Source: JABAAE01 sp905480545
GTDB lineage: Bacteria; Planctomycetota; Planctomycetia; Pirellulales; Pirellulaceae
Length of the DNA stretch: 64,000 bases
Assembly (NCBI GenBank): GCA_943788025.1
Contig: CALSOR010000008.1
Coordinates: 124,001 to 188,000, forward strand
Direction of reading: 5' to 3'
The notes beneath the pieces were generated by a model. It was not told the origin of the DNA, made no database searches, and saw only the letters and a list, made by a program, of their open reading frames with translations. The translations under genes and the position numbers were made by a program. Shown here one piece after another: positions 25,332 to 34,773 of the stretch; position 1 is the first letter of the stretch, and each line of letters starts with the position of its first letter.

Positions 25332-26717
25332 TCAACGCAATCGATCGATTACGCTTCGATAAAGATCAATTGAACTCTCATCCTTTGGCGAGGTCCACAT
25401 TGATCTATGCGTGACGCCAAATACTTTGACATCGTCGACCCCTTTCAGTGCAGCCGCCTCAACCGCAACCACACCGTCCCCCTTTCCCTCAATAATCTCG
25501 GTGAAGTCCTCGATCTTCTTTAGACCGTTTTCCGTCACCAGCTTGACCCACTTTGAATCAAGTGACCATTTCTCAATTTTCTTCGCAAGTGCCCCGACCT
25601 GATCTTCATTAATGCTCCCGTTATTGCCAAGCAACGAAGTATATCGCACGCCTTTATTTCGCGGCAGTTTGTTAAGCTCAGAAAGGAATTTCGAATCAGG
25701 CGTAAGATCGGTCGCAGCCTCGTTTACGCCATCTGCCAGACTGGATTTCAATCGCGAGAGACTTGGTACGACATCCGCTCCCGCCGCATAGTGCTCCCAT
25801 ACGTCCTGCCCAATCGCAAGCTTTGCCAAGTTTGATCCTTGATTTGGTGTGCAGATCATTATCAGTTGATCTACGTTTCCTGAATCCAAACGCGAATCTT
25901 CAATTGCATTCCGCGCAACCAAACCTCCCATCGAGTGGGCAATAATTGAAATCTTCTGGGTTGGAAATCGAACTTGGTGCTTTTTTAGTTCCTCTGAAAA
26001 CAAGAATGCAGATCGACTGATCTTGTCGTCATTGGGATAGTCGAAGTAGCCAACGGCAAAACCTTCCTTTTTGATCATTTCCGCGAGAGGCTTCATCATT
26101 GATGATCGCGAATTCAACCCATGAACGAAAATGCAAAGCCTCTTTTTTGAAAAGACAATCCTCTCCTTCATCTCCTCATTTTTTAGACGCTCAGCATCAT
26201 CGGGGAAAATCCATTCATCCAGCGTCAGCCCGAACTGACGTTTCCATGATTCGTCTGAATCTAAACCAAGAATCAGATTCCGCATGCGATCTTTGGTCGC
26301 TCGAAATCTCGCCCCCAGTAAATCGTGGTGTATTTTTACAATTAGCCTGTCACTGGCTTGATCGATTTCAAAATCGATCCCATTGCCTAACGCGATGTCG
26401 GTTGCCCTTAAACTGATTCGCGCAGCGAATCTCGAAAAGTCAATTGATCGAGATGAAGCAATCCAATCCGGCAGCTCAATTTCGCCCAAATCAATCTCCG
26501 CATATTTCAAAAGCGACGTAGAGATGTCGCTCAGTTTGACAACGCCTTTTTCCGCAGGCACAAAAATCTTGGTAACACGATTTTCTGAATCAAACTCAGA
26601 TTCGAACTCTATCTTCTCGTCCTGGCTAAAGGCATGTTTGCCTCTGGCAAGCGTTCCCAACACCGCAATCGTTAGCAACACAATTAACAGCGATCCATTC
26701 TTTTCAGATCCGTCCAT
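25332..26717 (-). CDS. Secreted or membrane-anchored alpha/beta hydrolase (lipase/PGAP1-like)
   Basis: About 461 residues. The N-terminus is a hydrophobic signal (GSLLIVLLTIAVLGTLARG). The alpha/beta hydrolase core starts around residue 195 with the oxyanion segment RLCIFVHGLNSRSS. The nucleophile elbow is SIIAHSMGGLVARNA (Ser in HSMGG), a substrate-strand block is IMICTPNQGSNLAK, and the catalytic His is probably the one in VFGVTHRSMWTS near the end. The first ~190 residues form an uncharacterised beta-rich domain. The family includes lipases and esterases acting on membrane or surface lipids. The ATG at 26717 follows the stop of the upstream gene by one base (TGAAATG); the GTG at 26729 overlaps it. 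Confidence 0.8.
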   Translation of the reverse strand: MDGSEKNGSLLIVLLTIAVLGTLARGKHAFSQDEKIEFESEFDSENRVTKIFVPAEKGVVKLSDISTSLLKYAEIDLGEIELPDWIASSRSIDFSRFAARISLRATDIALGNGIDFEIDQASDRLIVKIHHDLLGARFRATKDRMRNLILGLDSDESWKRQFGLTLDEWIFPDDAERLKNEEMKERIVFSKKRLCIFVHGLNSRSSMMKPLAEMIKKEGFAVGYFDYPNDDKISRSAFLFSEELKKHQVRFPTQKISIIAHSMGGLVARNAIEDSRLDSGNVDQLIMICTPNQGSNLAKLAIGQDVWEHYAAGADVVPSLSRLKSSLADGVNEAATDLTPDSKFLSELNKLPRNKGVRYTSLLGNNGSINEDQVGALAKKIEKWSLDSKWVKLVTENGLKKIEDFTEIIEGKGDGVVAVEAAALKGVDDVKVFGVTHRSMWTSPKDESSIDLYRSVIDRLR

Positions 26718-26718
26718 T

Positions 26719-27431
26719 TCAGATCCCACCTAACCGAGTAATGTATTCTATCGCGGAAAACCAAACTTGAATCATACCAACAAGCGATAGAACATACCCT
26801 TGATCTACAACCCGTCGAAAAAAACCCTGAACACCAACAGAACGCGGAAAGCATACCACAAGCCAGATCGAGACAAACCAGATTCCGAGCAGATAGGGAA
26901 TTGCCGTCGAAATCGATCCCCAGTTTGAAGTTACAACCCAATAGGGAAGCACACCATAAAGTGCAACGCAATAAAGGATGGAAAGATGACCAGCCAAGTT
27001 CCCCAAAAGACTTCCGAGATGGGCGGCACCCACATTTTTGTTTGAGGCAAGTTCGTTTTGCATGCTGCTTCTGGCTCGGAAGAATACTAACGTGGATGCA
27101 TCCCTAGAGCCCGAAGCTACATAAGTTTCCACGATTACCCCAGAATCGTTGGCAAGTAGCTGCCAATGTCCCAAATTTTTTGGCCAGTGCCGCCGAAGAA
27201 CATTATCGCACTTTGGAAAATTCCCGTTCCGACAACGCCGATCTGCCCAATGGCAGCGACTGCGACGGCAAACTGACCGATGGCAAGTGGCGCTGCCACG
27301 AATTGCCCAATTCCGGCGACTCGAGCTGTCACGAACTGCCCGATCGAGAAATATCCGCTTACAAATTGGCCAATCGCGAGAAAGCCTTTCGCCCACTGCC
27401 CGATCGCAACAAAGCCATCAGCGCACGCCAT
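26719..27431 (-). CDS. IGQ-repeat membrane protein, frameshifted
   Basis: The first frame from 27431 gives about seven short repeats centred on I-G-Q (MACADGFVAIGQWAKGFLAI, then FSIGQF, AGIGQF, LAIGQF, AAIGQI) and stops at 27135. A slip in a four-base G run (C4 at 27138-27141 on the + strand; adding one G restores the frame) joins it to VIVETYVASGSRDASTLV. Three or four transmembrane helices follow (YLLGIWFVSIWLVVCF and others), ending at 26719, about 237 residues in total. The repeat resembles beta-solenoid-like 'AIGxxAIG' proteins whose function is unknown. The next gene starts one base after its stop, which supports this end as real. Confidence 0.55.
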
Positions 27432-27464
27432 TTTTCCAGTTTCCGGATTGGGGCCGTAAGCAAT

Positions 27465-27632
27465 TTAAAGAAACGGTGTTTCACCAATGGAGAAATGCCA
27501 GGTGTACTCTTCGAACTGAACACCATCGTCGTGCGTGTACGTCTTCCAAATACCTGAACCGGTATCGTGTAACTCGTACTTGGCCGGTTTTTCAAGCTTG
27601 TATCCACCGCTGGAGCAACATTTCATTTTCAT
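27465..27632 (-). CDS. Small hypothetical protein, 55 residues
   Basis: Reads MKMKCCSSGGYKLEKPAKYE, then ELHDTGSGIWKTYTHDDGVQ, and ends SIGETPFL. Two adjacent Cys near the start could bind metal or a lipid, but no lipobox is evident. It is in the same frame as the IGQ protein, separated from it by a stop codon and eleven further in-frame codons that also read like coding sequence (IAYGPNPETGK). The two could therefore once have been one gene. Unknown family. Confidence 0.45.
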   Translation of the reverse strand: MKMKCCSSGGYKLEKPAKYELHDTGSGIWKTYTHDDGVQFEEYTWHFSIGETPFL

Positions 27633-27698
27633 GAGCCCGATCTAAGTTGCTCCGATAATCGACCTTTTTCGTCAATAGTTGCAAAAAATCGGCCTCAA

Positions 27699-29154
27699 TC
27701 AAACCAAAATGTCGCGAATCACATTCCCTGAAACATCCGTAAGTCGGTAATCGCGACCGCTATATCGATAGGTCAACTTTTCGTGATCCAACCCCATGCA
27801 GTGCAAGATCGTCGCATGCAAGTCATGAACATGCACCCGTTTTTCGACTGCCGAGCAACCGAATTCATCGGTTGCGCCATAGCTGATCCCTGGCTTCACA
27901 CCGCCGCCCGCCATCCATACGGTAAATCCATAATGGTCGTGATCGCGGCCATTTTTTCCCTCGGAAGTAGGAGCTCGACCAAATTCACCACCCCAAATCA
28001 CCAACGTCTCATCCAGCAATCCTCGCAGCCGCAAGTCTTTTATCAACGCAGCAATGCCTTGATCGCATGCCTTGGCAAGCTTCGCATGCCCGCCCTTGAT
28101 ATCACCGTGCCCAGTGTCCCATGCGATGTCGTAGCCATCGATCGAATGTGAAAGCTGAACACACCGCACACCGCGTTCGATCATTCGTCGTGCAAGCAAA
28201 CAGCCTTTCGCATATTCACCTGTTCCGTACATCGCCAGAGTCGATTTTGATTCCTTACTTAAGTCGAACGTCTCGGGAACAGCGAACTGCATTCGAAACG
28301 CCATTTCCATGGCTTGAATACCAGCTTCCAGTTGTTGATTTTTCTCCTGCCGCTCAAGGTGCATTCGATTCAATTGCAAAAGCAAATCTGCTTGACTACG
28401 CTGGTCCGCGTGTGAGAGTCGACTGTTTTTTAAATCTTTTAGTATTTGGTCTGGGCGCATCGATGCAATGTTTACATAGGTTCCGGCGTAGGCACCAGGT
28501 AAGAATGCGTTCCCCCCAATTGGCAAGCTTTCCGCGAGGTTGTGCCCGCGGACTCATCGCTACAAACCCAGGTAGGTTCTGATTGTCGCTTCCCAATCCA
28601 TAAGTCAGCCACGAGCCAAGACTCGGACGACTTGGCTGAAGGTGCCCCAGGTTATACATCAAGATCGCGCCAGCATGCTCGGGTATATCCGTGTGCATAG
28701 AATGAACAAAACAAAGTTCATCAACCTCCTGTGCAACGTGCGGAAATATATCGCTAACCCATTTCCCGGTTTCCCCATATTGTTTGAATTTAAAAGGGGA
28801 CGGCATCAAGCCATTCTTCGTATTTCTCAGTGTTTTTCGGTCTACAATCTGCGGACGTTGGCCAGCATTCTTTTCCAGCGAGGGCTTATAATCGAACGTG
28901 TCAACCTGCGACGGACCACCGGGCATAAAAAGCTGAATCACACGTTTGGCGGTCGGCGCAAAATGTGGAGCCTTGGGGGCAAGCGGGGTCGCTGAATTTG
29001 AACTGAGTCGAAGGTTCCCAGAAGCGGCAGGCTGATTCCCATGTGCATCGCCTTGTGCCAGAACGCCTGCCAACCCGATCGACCCAAAACCGGCTCCCAT
29101 TCGACCGATCATTTCTCGACGGGACATCGCACTAAACGGATTTCGGTGTAGCAT
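27699..29154 (-). CDS. DUF1501 protein, frameshifted
   Basis: DUF1501 proteins are exported, twin-arginine-type, sulfatase-fold proteins that occur next to DUF1549/DUF1553 cytochrome-type genes in planctomycetes. Function is not established. The N-terminal frame (29154 to about 28518) has MSRREMIGRMGAGFGSIG and VIQLFMPGGPSQVDTFDYKP. The C-terminal frame (to 27699) has NAFLPGAYAGTYVNIASM, GGEFGRAPTSEGKNGRDHDH and LHATILHCMGLDHEKLTYRY. Dropping one G from a six-G run (C6 at 28512-28517, + strand) makes a continuous 484-residue protein. Its partner at 29194 lies 39 bases upstream in the transcript direction. Confidence 0.85.
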
Positions 29155-29193
29155 CCTGATTCTCCTCTGCTGATTTCTGAAAATCGTCGATCA

Positions 29194-31581
29194 TTAATTG
29201 ATGAACAAAAATTCGTTGCTGCTTAACAACGCCTGACAGTAATTCCGCCACGCATCATTTTCCCCAGATTGTGAATTGGGTTTCATCGTAGTGAAACGAA
29301 TCCCCAAGTTCAGTTCTTTTTTAGTTGGTAGCCGACCAAACAGCAACCGATACGCAAAAAGGATACGTTCAGGAACTGCTTTCGACACACCCTGTAGCTT
29401 ATCCGCCAGAGCTTTTGCCCGATCGGACATAAACTCACTGTTAAGCATAAAAAGAAACTGCTGCGGGACGATACTTGTTGGCCGCTGTGCCACTGTCGCT
29501 CGCATCATCGGAAAATCGAACGTCCGCAAAAATTCATCGCTCGCAAAGCGATCGCCGCCGCGACTGACTTTGAAGTAAAGAGTTCGTCGCCGACTGTTGA
29601 TATTTTCTGTTGGTGGTCCGCCGAGTTTCAAATCAATTTCGCCCGTTACCGAGAGTAAAGCATCACGCCACGACTCGACATCAAGTCGCCTAGGATTCAT
29701 TCGCCAATGCCACTGATTTGCACCGTCGATTCTGAAGGATGAATCATCGTAATCGCTGCTCATCTGATAAGTCGCCGACGTCATAATCAATCGGTGAAGC
29801 GACTTTAAAGATCCACCATTTTCCCAAAATCGACCTGCGATCCAATCAAGCAACTCAGGATGAGTCGGTACGTCACCTAACTTTCCAAAATTGCTCGGCG
29901 TTCGCACGATCCCTTCACCGAAATGATGCCTCCAAACGCGGTTCACGAAGACCCTAGTCGTTAACGGATTGTTCCGTTTCGCAATTGCATTCGCCAGTTC
30001 CAGCCGCCCACTGCCATTGGTGAAAGGCTGCGGATTCTCCCCCTCAATAATTCGCAAGAATCGACGTGGGGCTTCTGATCCGGATTTGCGAAGATTGCCA
30101 CGAATCGCGACTTTCATGTTCGAACTGCCCGAGTCTCGTAGTGCGTGGGCAGTTGGAAACTTTGCTGGAGAAGAACTTCGCAGGTCTTCCAGCTCGGCCT
30201 TCAGAGCAATCAGTTGTTTCGTTTCGTCGTCCGTCGCTTTACGTTTTTCGTTCTTGATCAATTGATTTAGCTTTTGAATCGCCTTGTTTTTTTCGTTGAT
30301 GCGTTTTTGAAAGTCGTTGTATTGTTGAACGACTTCTGGAGGAACTAGCGGAGCGTCATGAATCGACGTGTTATTAAAGATTCCGGCCAGAGAATAGTAA
30401 TCCATTTGCGGAATGGGATCGAATTTATGGTCGTGACATCGCGAACACGACGCAGTAATTCCCATCAATCCCCGTGACAACGTATCGACGCGATCATCAA
30501 GCGTTTCACTTTTTGCTTGCGCAACACTGTCCGGATCACCACCGTCACTGTTGTAGGACGGCCCCAATGCAAGAAATCCGGTAGGAATCGGATCAGGGAA
30601 ATCTTTTAATAAATCACCTGCAATTTGCGTGCGTAGAAATTCTTCAAATGGCAAATCGGAATTCAGCTTCTCAACCACCCAATCGCGATAACGCCAGGCA
30701 TCGTTCATCGCTCGATTGTCATTAAAACCACCAAATCCGTCACTGTACCTGGCCACATCAAGCCAATGTCGGCCCCATCGTTCACCATAGTGTTGCGATT
30801 CCAAGAGGTCGTTCACCAATTCTGAAACAGTAAGAGCAGAATTACTTTTAAACCCAATCGTAAATGACTCAACCTGTTCAGGCGTTGGCGGAAGCCCTAT
30901 CAAATCAAAGTAAATTCGTCGAACCAATTCGTGCGGCTTCGCCGGCGCAGCTGGCGTTAAAGAATGCTCATTCAGTTTTTGCAGAATGAAAAGATCAATT
31001 TCATTCTGCACCCAATCTGAGTCGCTCAGCTTTGGAATTGCTACCTTTGCCACTTGCCGAAAAGACCAATGCTCAGATTGTAATTTTTTCCAATCGTAAT
31101 TCGCATTTGTCTTAATCACCGGCGCAGCATCCGATTTCGGCCAAGGCGCGCCGATCGTAATCCAATATTCAAAATCCTTGATTATTTCGGCAGAAAGCTT
31201 TTCATCGGGAGGCATTTCGTACGACTCCCATTTCAGTGACTCGACCATTAGACTTTCAGCCGGTTGCTTAAGATCGATCACCGGGCCACTGTCACCACCC
31301 GATAGAAATTGGTCGCGATGTTCAAGTAGCAAACCACCCTGTACCGTTTTCGCGTCATTCGAGTGGCAATTGTAACACTTCTCAACCAACACCGGCCTGA
31401 TCTTCTTTTCAAAGAATTCAATACCAGCTGATTCAGAATCATCATCCGCAAATAGCGAAGGGGAGCAGCACAAAAATCCGATCCATACGAAAAAGAATGG
31501 CATTATGCGTCTGGCAAACATGCCTACACCACGTAATTTAAAAAAGAGGGATGCTTTCTTGCCAGAAATTCGGTGTTCCAT
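29194..31581 (-). CDS. DUF1549/DUF1553 protein with cytochrome-type haem motif
   Basis: A 795-residue exported protein with a signal peptide (MPFFFVWIGFLCCSPSLFA), a planctomycete cytochrome C domain (PSD1; VLVEKCYNCHSNDAKTVQGG), then DUF1549 (IYFDLIGLPPTPEQVESF and RYSDGFGGFNDNRAMND) and DUF1553 (NRVWRHHFGEGIV and FDFPMMRATVAQRPTSIVP). A second CxxCH appears in SCSRCHDHKFDPIP. The family always travels with DUF1501 and is thought to act in extracytoplasmic polymer or redox metabolism. Its partner is the frameshifted DUF1501 gene just downstream. Start could also be 31521, directly at the signal peptide. Confidence 0.92.
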   Translation of the reverse strand: MEHRISGKKASLFFKLRGVGMFARRIMPFFFVWIGFLCCSPSLFADDDSESAGIEFFEKKIRPVLVEKCYNCHSNDAKTVQGGLLLEHRDQFLSGGDSGPVIDLKQPAESLMVESLKWESYEMPPDEKLSAEIIKDFEYWITIGAPWPKSDAAPVIKTNANYDWKKLQSEHWSFRQVAKVAIPKLSDSDWVQNEIDLFILQKLNEHSLTPAAPAKPHELVRRIYFDLIGLPPTPEQVESFTIGFKSNSALTVSELVNDLLESQHYGERWGRHWLDVARYSDGFGGFNDNRAMNDAWRYRDWVVEKLNSDLPFEEFLRTQIAGDLLKDFPDPIPTGFLALGPSYNSDGGDPDSVAQAKSETLDDRVDTLSRGLMGITASCSRCHDHKFDPIPQMDYYSLAGIFNNTSIHDAPLVPPEVVQQYNDFQKRINEKNKAIQKLNQLIKNEKRKATDDETKQLIALKAELEDLRSSSPAKFPTAHALRDSGSSNMKVAIRGNLRKSGSEAPRRFLRIIEGENPQPFTNGSGRLELANAIAKRNNPLTTRVFVNRVWRHHFGEGIVRTPSNFGKLGDVPTHPELLDWIAGRFWENGGSLKSLHRLIMTSATYQMSSDYDDSSFRIDGANQWHWRMNPRRLDVESWRDALLSVTGEIDLKLGGPPTENINSRRRTLYFKVSRGGDRFASDEFLRTFDFPMMRATVAQRPTSIVPQQFLFMLNSEFMSDRAKALADKLQGVSKAVPERILFAYRLLFGRLPTKKELNLGIRFTTMKPNSQSGENDAWRNYCQALLSSNEFLFIN

Positions 31582-31835
31582 ATCAAGCCTATGATTGAGG
31601 ATCAGTTACTCGGACGCTGCATCTGGCATTCCATCAAATAAAAAGACCAACTGGGATAAACGCGTTCAGAACAGACAGTTGACTGCCTCAAAAACGCGGT
31701 TGAAAAAAGCTGGCAACCGTTGCTTCGTAATCAAAAATTCGCAAATACGACTTAGTGAAAACGAGCTCGTAAACGTCCTTACAAACTCGAATTAAACTTC
31801 CTCACGAACTCGAATTCACTTGCAAAATAGGAAAA

Positions 31836-32501
31836 CTACTTTAATTCCTTGATTCGGATGTTTTTCCATGCAACATCAAACGGACCTTGTCCTTTGCCGA
31901 TTGAATGAACTTGCAACCCGATGAATCCCTTTGAGTGGGTTTTAAAAATTGCTTCGTCCGTCAAGTCTTCAATCATTTCTCCGTTGATCCAAGTTTGAAT
32001 ACGCGGACCGTTCGCAACAATTCGGTACTTATTCCATTCACCACTTTTAAAATGTGAATGCGGTTTTAATCTTTGGGGAGGAGTCAACCACCCGCGGCCG
32101 GTCGCTTCACCGTAAACATAACCAGCTTCTGCTTTACCAGCTTCGATTTCTACCTGCGGTCCATTCACTCGTCCGAATTTCTCCTTTCTATTTTTCCCAA
32201 CAGGCTTGGTTTGAGAGCGAATCTGGACACCGGAATTCAATTTATCGTGACACTTGACTTCAAATTCCAATTCAAAATCAGCATAGTCTTTCTTGCTGCA
32301 TAAAAATGAATTGGGACTGCCGTCTTTGGTCGTGCCATGAATGGTTCCATTTTTGACAACGTAATCCGCGGTTCCATTTTTCTGAATCCATCCGCTCAAC
32401 GATTTGCCGTCAAACAAACTGACCCAATCATCATTGGCCTTGGCGGACGAGGCAGCATAAAAAACGACACATGCAATTAAAAAGAGACGCAGCTTCATCA
32501 C
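31836..32501 (-). CDS. DUF1080 (3-keto-disaccharide hydrolase type) secreted protein
   Basis: A 221-residue concanavalin-like beta-sandwich protein with a signal peptide (LRLFLIACVVFYAASSAKA). Family hallmarks are WVSLFDGKSLSGWIQKNGTA near the start, FLCSKKDYADFELEFEVKCH, GWLTPPQRLKPHSHFKSGEW, and GFIGLQVHSIGKGQGPFDVA with WKNIRIKEL at the end. DUF1080 proteins occur in large numbers in planctomycetes and are linked to sugar hydrolysis, some as 3-keto-disaccharide hydrolases. The substrate is unknown. It stands alone, downstream of the DUF1549 gene's promoter side. Confidence 0.93.
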   Translation of the reverse strand: MMKLRLFLIACVVFYAASSAKANDDWVSLFDGKSLSGWIQKNGTADYVVKNGTIHGTTKDGSPNSFLCSKKDYADFELEFEVKCHDKLNSGVQIRSQTKPVGKNRKEKFGRVNGPQVEIEAGKAEAGYVYGEATGRGWLTPPQRLKPHSHFKSGEWNKYRIVANGPRIQTWINGEMIEDLTDEAIFKTHSKGFIGLQVHSIGKGQGPFDVAWKNIRIKELK

Positions 32502-32661
32502 GATTCCTTAGGTGGGGTATTACGGGGACGTATTCTCCATTAGAGCATAACTGGATTGCATCAAACAACCAAGTTTGTCGGAGAAATAATCAGGCGACTG
32601 CTCTTGTTTCGCTATTGTCCGGATGTAGTGATTAAACGCGGCAAATGCTGTCCGAGAAATG

Positions 32662-33420
32662 TCATTCAGAGATCATTAACTCATTTTTTCCGCCAATTAA
32701 ATCCGCAATCCAAAATGGCAAATAAACAATCAGGAACAAACCCAATGCCAGAACCTGTACACCAAACAAGTACCACGGCCATTCGCCGAAATAATCGATC
32801 GGCGTTTCTGAAGCTGGTTTATGACACGTGTAGAAGTAGTTGGCGTTCGCATTTTCAAACAGAAAATTTATCGTCCCGTTTAAAATCCCGGACACCACGG
32901 CGAAGGCGGACAAAAGCAAAAACGATTTGATTAGACTTTTGAATGTTGGCCGCATCCTGTAAACAAACGTCGCGTACATTGCCGCGATCACTAAGCCCAG
33001 ATGAATCGTCCAAAATGAAAAAAAGGTGTAGTGCGGAAAGGCTTGTTTGATATCCGGCAATAAGACCGCAGCCAACGTGCCCGACATGACCCAGAAAAAC
33101 AAAATTTCGTAGGCGAGGTAGTTTTTTTTGTGAAGCACCAACCAAAACGTAACCCCGCAAACATTGCACATCGCCAGCGGTAAGTGCTTCCCCGGATCGA
33201 AACCATTCCTCGCTGCATCAATGGAAATAAACATGACGAAATAGGCAGCAAAAATGCCGTACCCCATCACTGCACCGATAGCAACCTGACGATCTTCGCT
33301 TGCTCGACGCCCCCAAAAAATCAACACAGCGGCGGTGATACAGCCAACGATCAATACAATGAAATGTTCAGTAGAAAACCGACTGAACTGATCATTTTCA
33401 ATGAAAAAAGCCTCAATCAT
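32662..33420 (-). CDS. YwaF/TIGR02206-family membrane protein
   Basis: A 252-residue protein with about seven hydrophobic helices, for example FIVLIVGCITAAVLIFWG, MGYGIFAAYFVMFIS and WTIHLGLVIAAMYATFVYRM. The family block FDPGKHLPLAMCNVC with a His and acidic residues at helix ends matches the TIGR02206 integral membrane proteins. Function is unknown. The gene ends at 32662 and lies 6 bases after the stop of the ABC substrate-binding gene, so the two are co-transcribed. Confidence 0.85.
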   Translation of the reverse strand: MIEAFFIENDQFSRFSTEHFIVLIVGCITAAVLIFWGRRASEDRQVAIGAVMGYGIFAAYFVMFISIDAARNGFDPGKHLPLAMCNVCGVTFWLVLHKKNYLAYEILFFWVMSGTLAAVLLPDIKQAFPHYTFFSFWTIHLGLVIAAMYATFVYRMRPTFKSLIKSFLLLSAFAVVSGILNGTINFLFENANANYFYTCHKPASETPIDYFGEWPWYLFGVQVLALGLFLIVYLPFWIADLIGGKNELMISE

Positions 33421-33426
33421 GCCGAC

Positions 33427-34398
33427 CTATTGAGGAAGAAAATCCAGCGAATATGCCACGCCGATTTCAAAATCGGGTTTCAACATTTTGATCGCCTGCA
33501 ACTGCTTAACCAATTCGTTCCAACGCTCTACCGTCATTGTTCCAACTTGAGTGTCAACATTAGGCTGACAAAGCGACTTTGCTTCGGTCGCTCCATCGTT
33601 TAGAGCCTGAAGGTCATGTTCTTTATTCAACTTTTCCATTTCTTTGTTCGCTTTTTCCGAATCGGCGATGTAGTCAATCCACCCCTGTTTGGTTGCAGCC
33701 ACGAATTTTTTGACCATCTCACTTCTCTCGCTCACAATTTTTTCGCTTGTGAACAAACAACTGGTATAAGGATTAAATCCCAAATCTGACAACATCAAAG
33801 TCACTGGTTTTGCACCTTTTCGCTTTACCAGGATTGGTTCGCTAATACTGTACGCTTGCTGCGTGTAGGATTTATCAACCAAAAATTTGGCGTTGCTTCC
33901 AGAATAGGTCACCAAATCAACGTCCTTTAGCTCAACTTTTTGCTGCATGTATTTGTAGAATGCTGCGTCCGAGCCAACCGCGAGCTTGACTCCCTCTAAT
34001 CCTTTAAAATCGGTGATTCCAGATTCTTCATGGACCATAATGCACCGAGGGCTGTTTTGAAACGCAGCGAACAATGCCGTGATTTTCGCTCCGTCATTCC
34101 GCTTGAGTAGAATGCGATGAGCATTGGCAACTCCAAATTCGACACGCCCCAGATCGACCTTAGCCTCGACATTTGCACCTGGTCCACCGGGAATAATCTC
34201 GACATCAAGCCCCACTGCTTCATAATGCCCGTTGAGCAATGCGGCGTAAAACCCGCCATGCTGAGCATCCGGAAACCAATTCAATTGAATGCGTATCTTG
34301 TTTGAATTCGCGTCGGATTGCGTTGAGCCACATCCCGCAATCATGAGGAATAACAATGCAGTAAACGACGCAAAGGCTAAAATTTGAAAAATTTTCAT
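33427..34398 (-). CDS. NMT1/THI5-like ABC transporter substrate-binding lipoprotein
   Basis: A protein of about 323 residues with a lipoprotein signal ending in the lipobox IAGCGS, so it is membrane-anchored in the periplasm. Family hallmarks are QLNWFPDAQHGGFYAALLNG, YEAVGLDVEIIPGGPGANVE, the 'VANAHRILLKRNDG' segment and the YSISEPILVKRKG strand. Relatives bind pyrimidine or thiamine precursors, taurine or nitrate. This one resembles the HMP/thiamine-precursor type most in its NWFPD..H.GFY block. No ATPase or permease gene is adjacent. I start at 34398 (MKIFQIL), which gives a compact signal peptide. Confidence 0.85.
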   Translation of the reverse strand: MKIFQILAFASFTALLFLMIAGCGSTQSDANSNKIRIQLNWFPDAQHGGFYAALLNGHYEAVGLDVEIIPGGPGANVEAKVDLGRVEFGVANAHRILLKRNDGAKITALFAAFQNSPRCIMVHEESGITDFKGLEGVKLAVGSDAAFYKYMQQKVELKDVDLVTYSGSNAKFLVDKSYTQQAYSISEPILVKRKGAKPVTLMLSDLGFNPYTSCLFTSEKIVSERSEMVKKFVAATKQGWIDYIADSEKANKEMEKLNKEHDLQALNDGATEAKSLCQPNVDTQVGTMTVERWNELVKQLQAIKMLKPDFEIGVAYSLDFLPQ

Positions 34399-34561
34399 TG
34401 CTGCTCTCAAACTGAACGCTGTGGTATCCGATGCAAAAGTGAATATTTTACGCGGTTCGAAAGTTAAGAAAACCTGTCGTCTGATGCGAACAATTCCCGG
34501 GCAGCTCTCTTAAATGGAAAAAACGAGTCAGACGATACGCATTTTCCGTGAGACAGCTATT

Positions 34562-34587
34562 CTCAGTTGCTAAGCTCAGCAACTGAG
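34562..34587. terminator. Perfect 10-bp hairpin, possible terminator
   Basis: CTCAGTTGCT (34562-34571) and AGCAACTGAG (34578-34587) form a perfect stem with a 6-base loop. There is no strong T run after it on either strand, so a bidirectional or Rho-assisted terminator is a guess. It sits between the ABC binding protein and a possible small gene. Confidence 0.35.
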
Positions 34588-34602
34588 TTCTGCCGACGAC
34601 GC

Positions 34603-34773
34603 TCACCTCGTGACGGCTTTCATAATTTCCGTGCGAAGTCCAGCCAGCTCCGTCAACTTAATCACGCGAATAGCATTTGTTACATTCGCTTTTGCCGCTT
34701 CGGCCAGAGCGCGAGAGCTTTCAGTGATCTGATTTTCGTAGCTCAATGTTGGATGAACAAAACTTAAAGCCAT
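34603..34773 (-). CDS. Possible small protein, 56 residues
   Basis: Reads MALSFVHPTLSYENQITESS then RALAEAAKANVTNAIRVIK and ends RTEIMKAVTR. It is Ala-rich and looks helical and amphipathic. It lacks a clear Shine-Dalgarno site. A stem-loop at 34562-34587 follows its stop. It could be a genuine small protein or a leftover of a larger gene. Confidence 0.35.
   Translation of the reverse strand: MALSFVHPTLSYENQITESSRALAEAAKANVTNAIRVIKLTELAGLRTEIMKAVTR

Noticed and set aside
34411..34560. Possible TPP riboswitch upstream of the NMT1-like gene
   Set aside because: I looked for the conserved CUGAGA and ACCUGAU boxes on the minus strand and did not find them.
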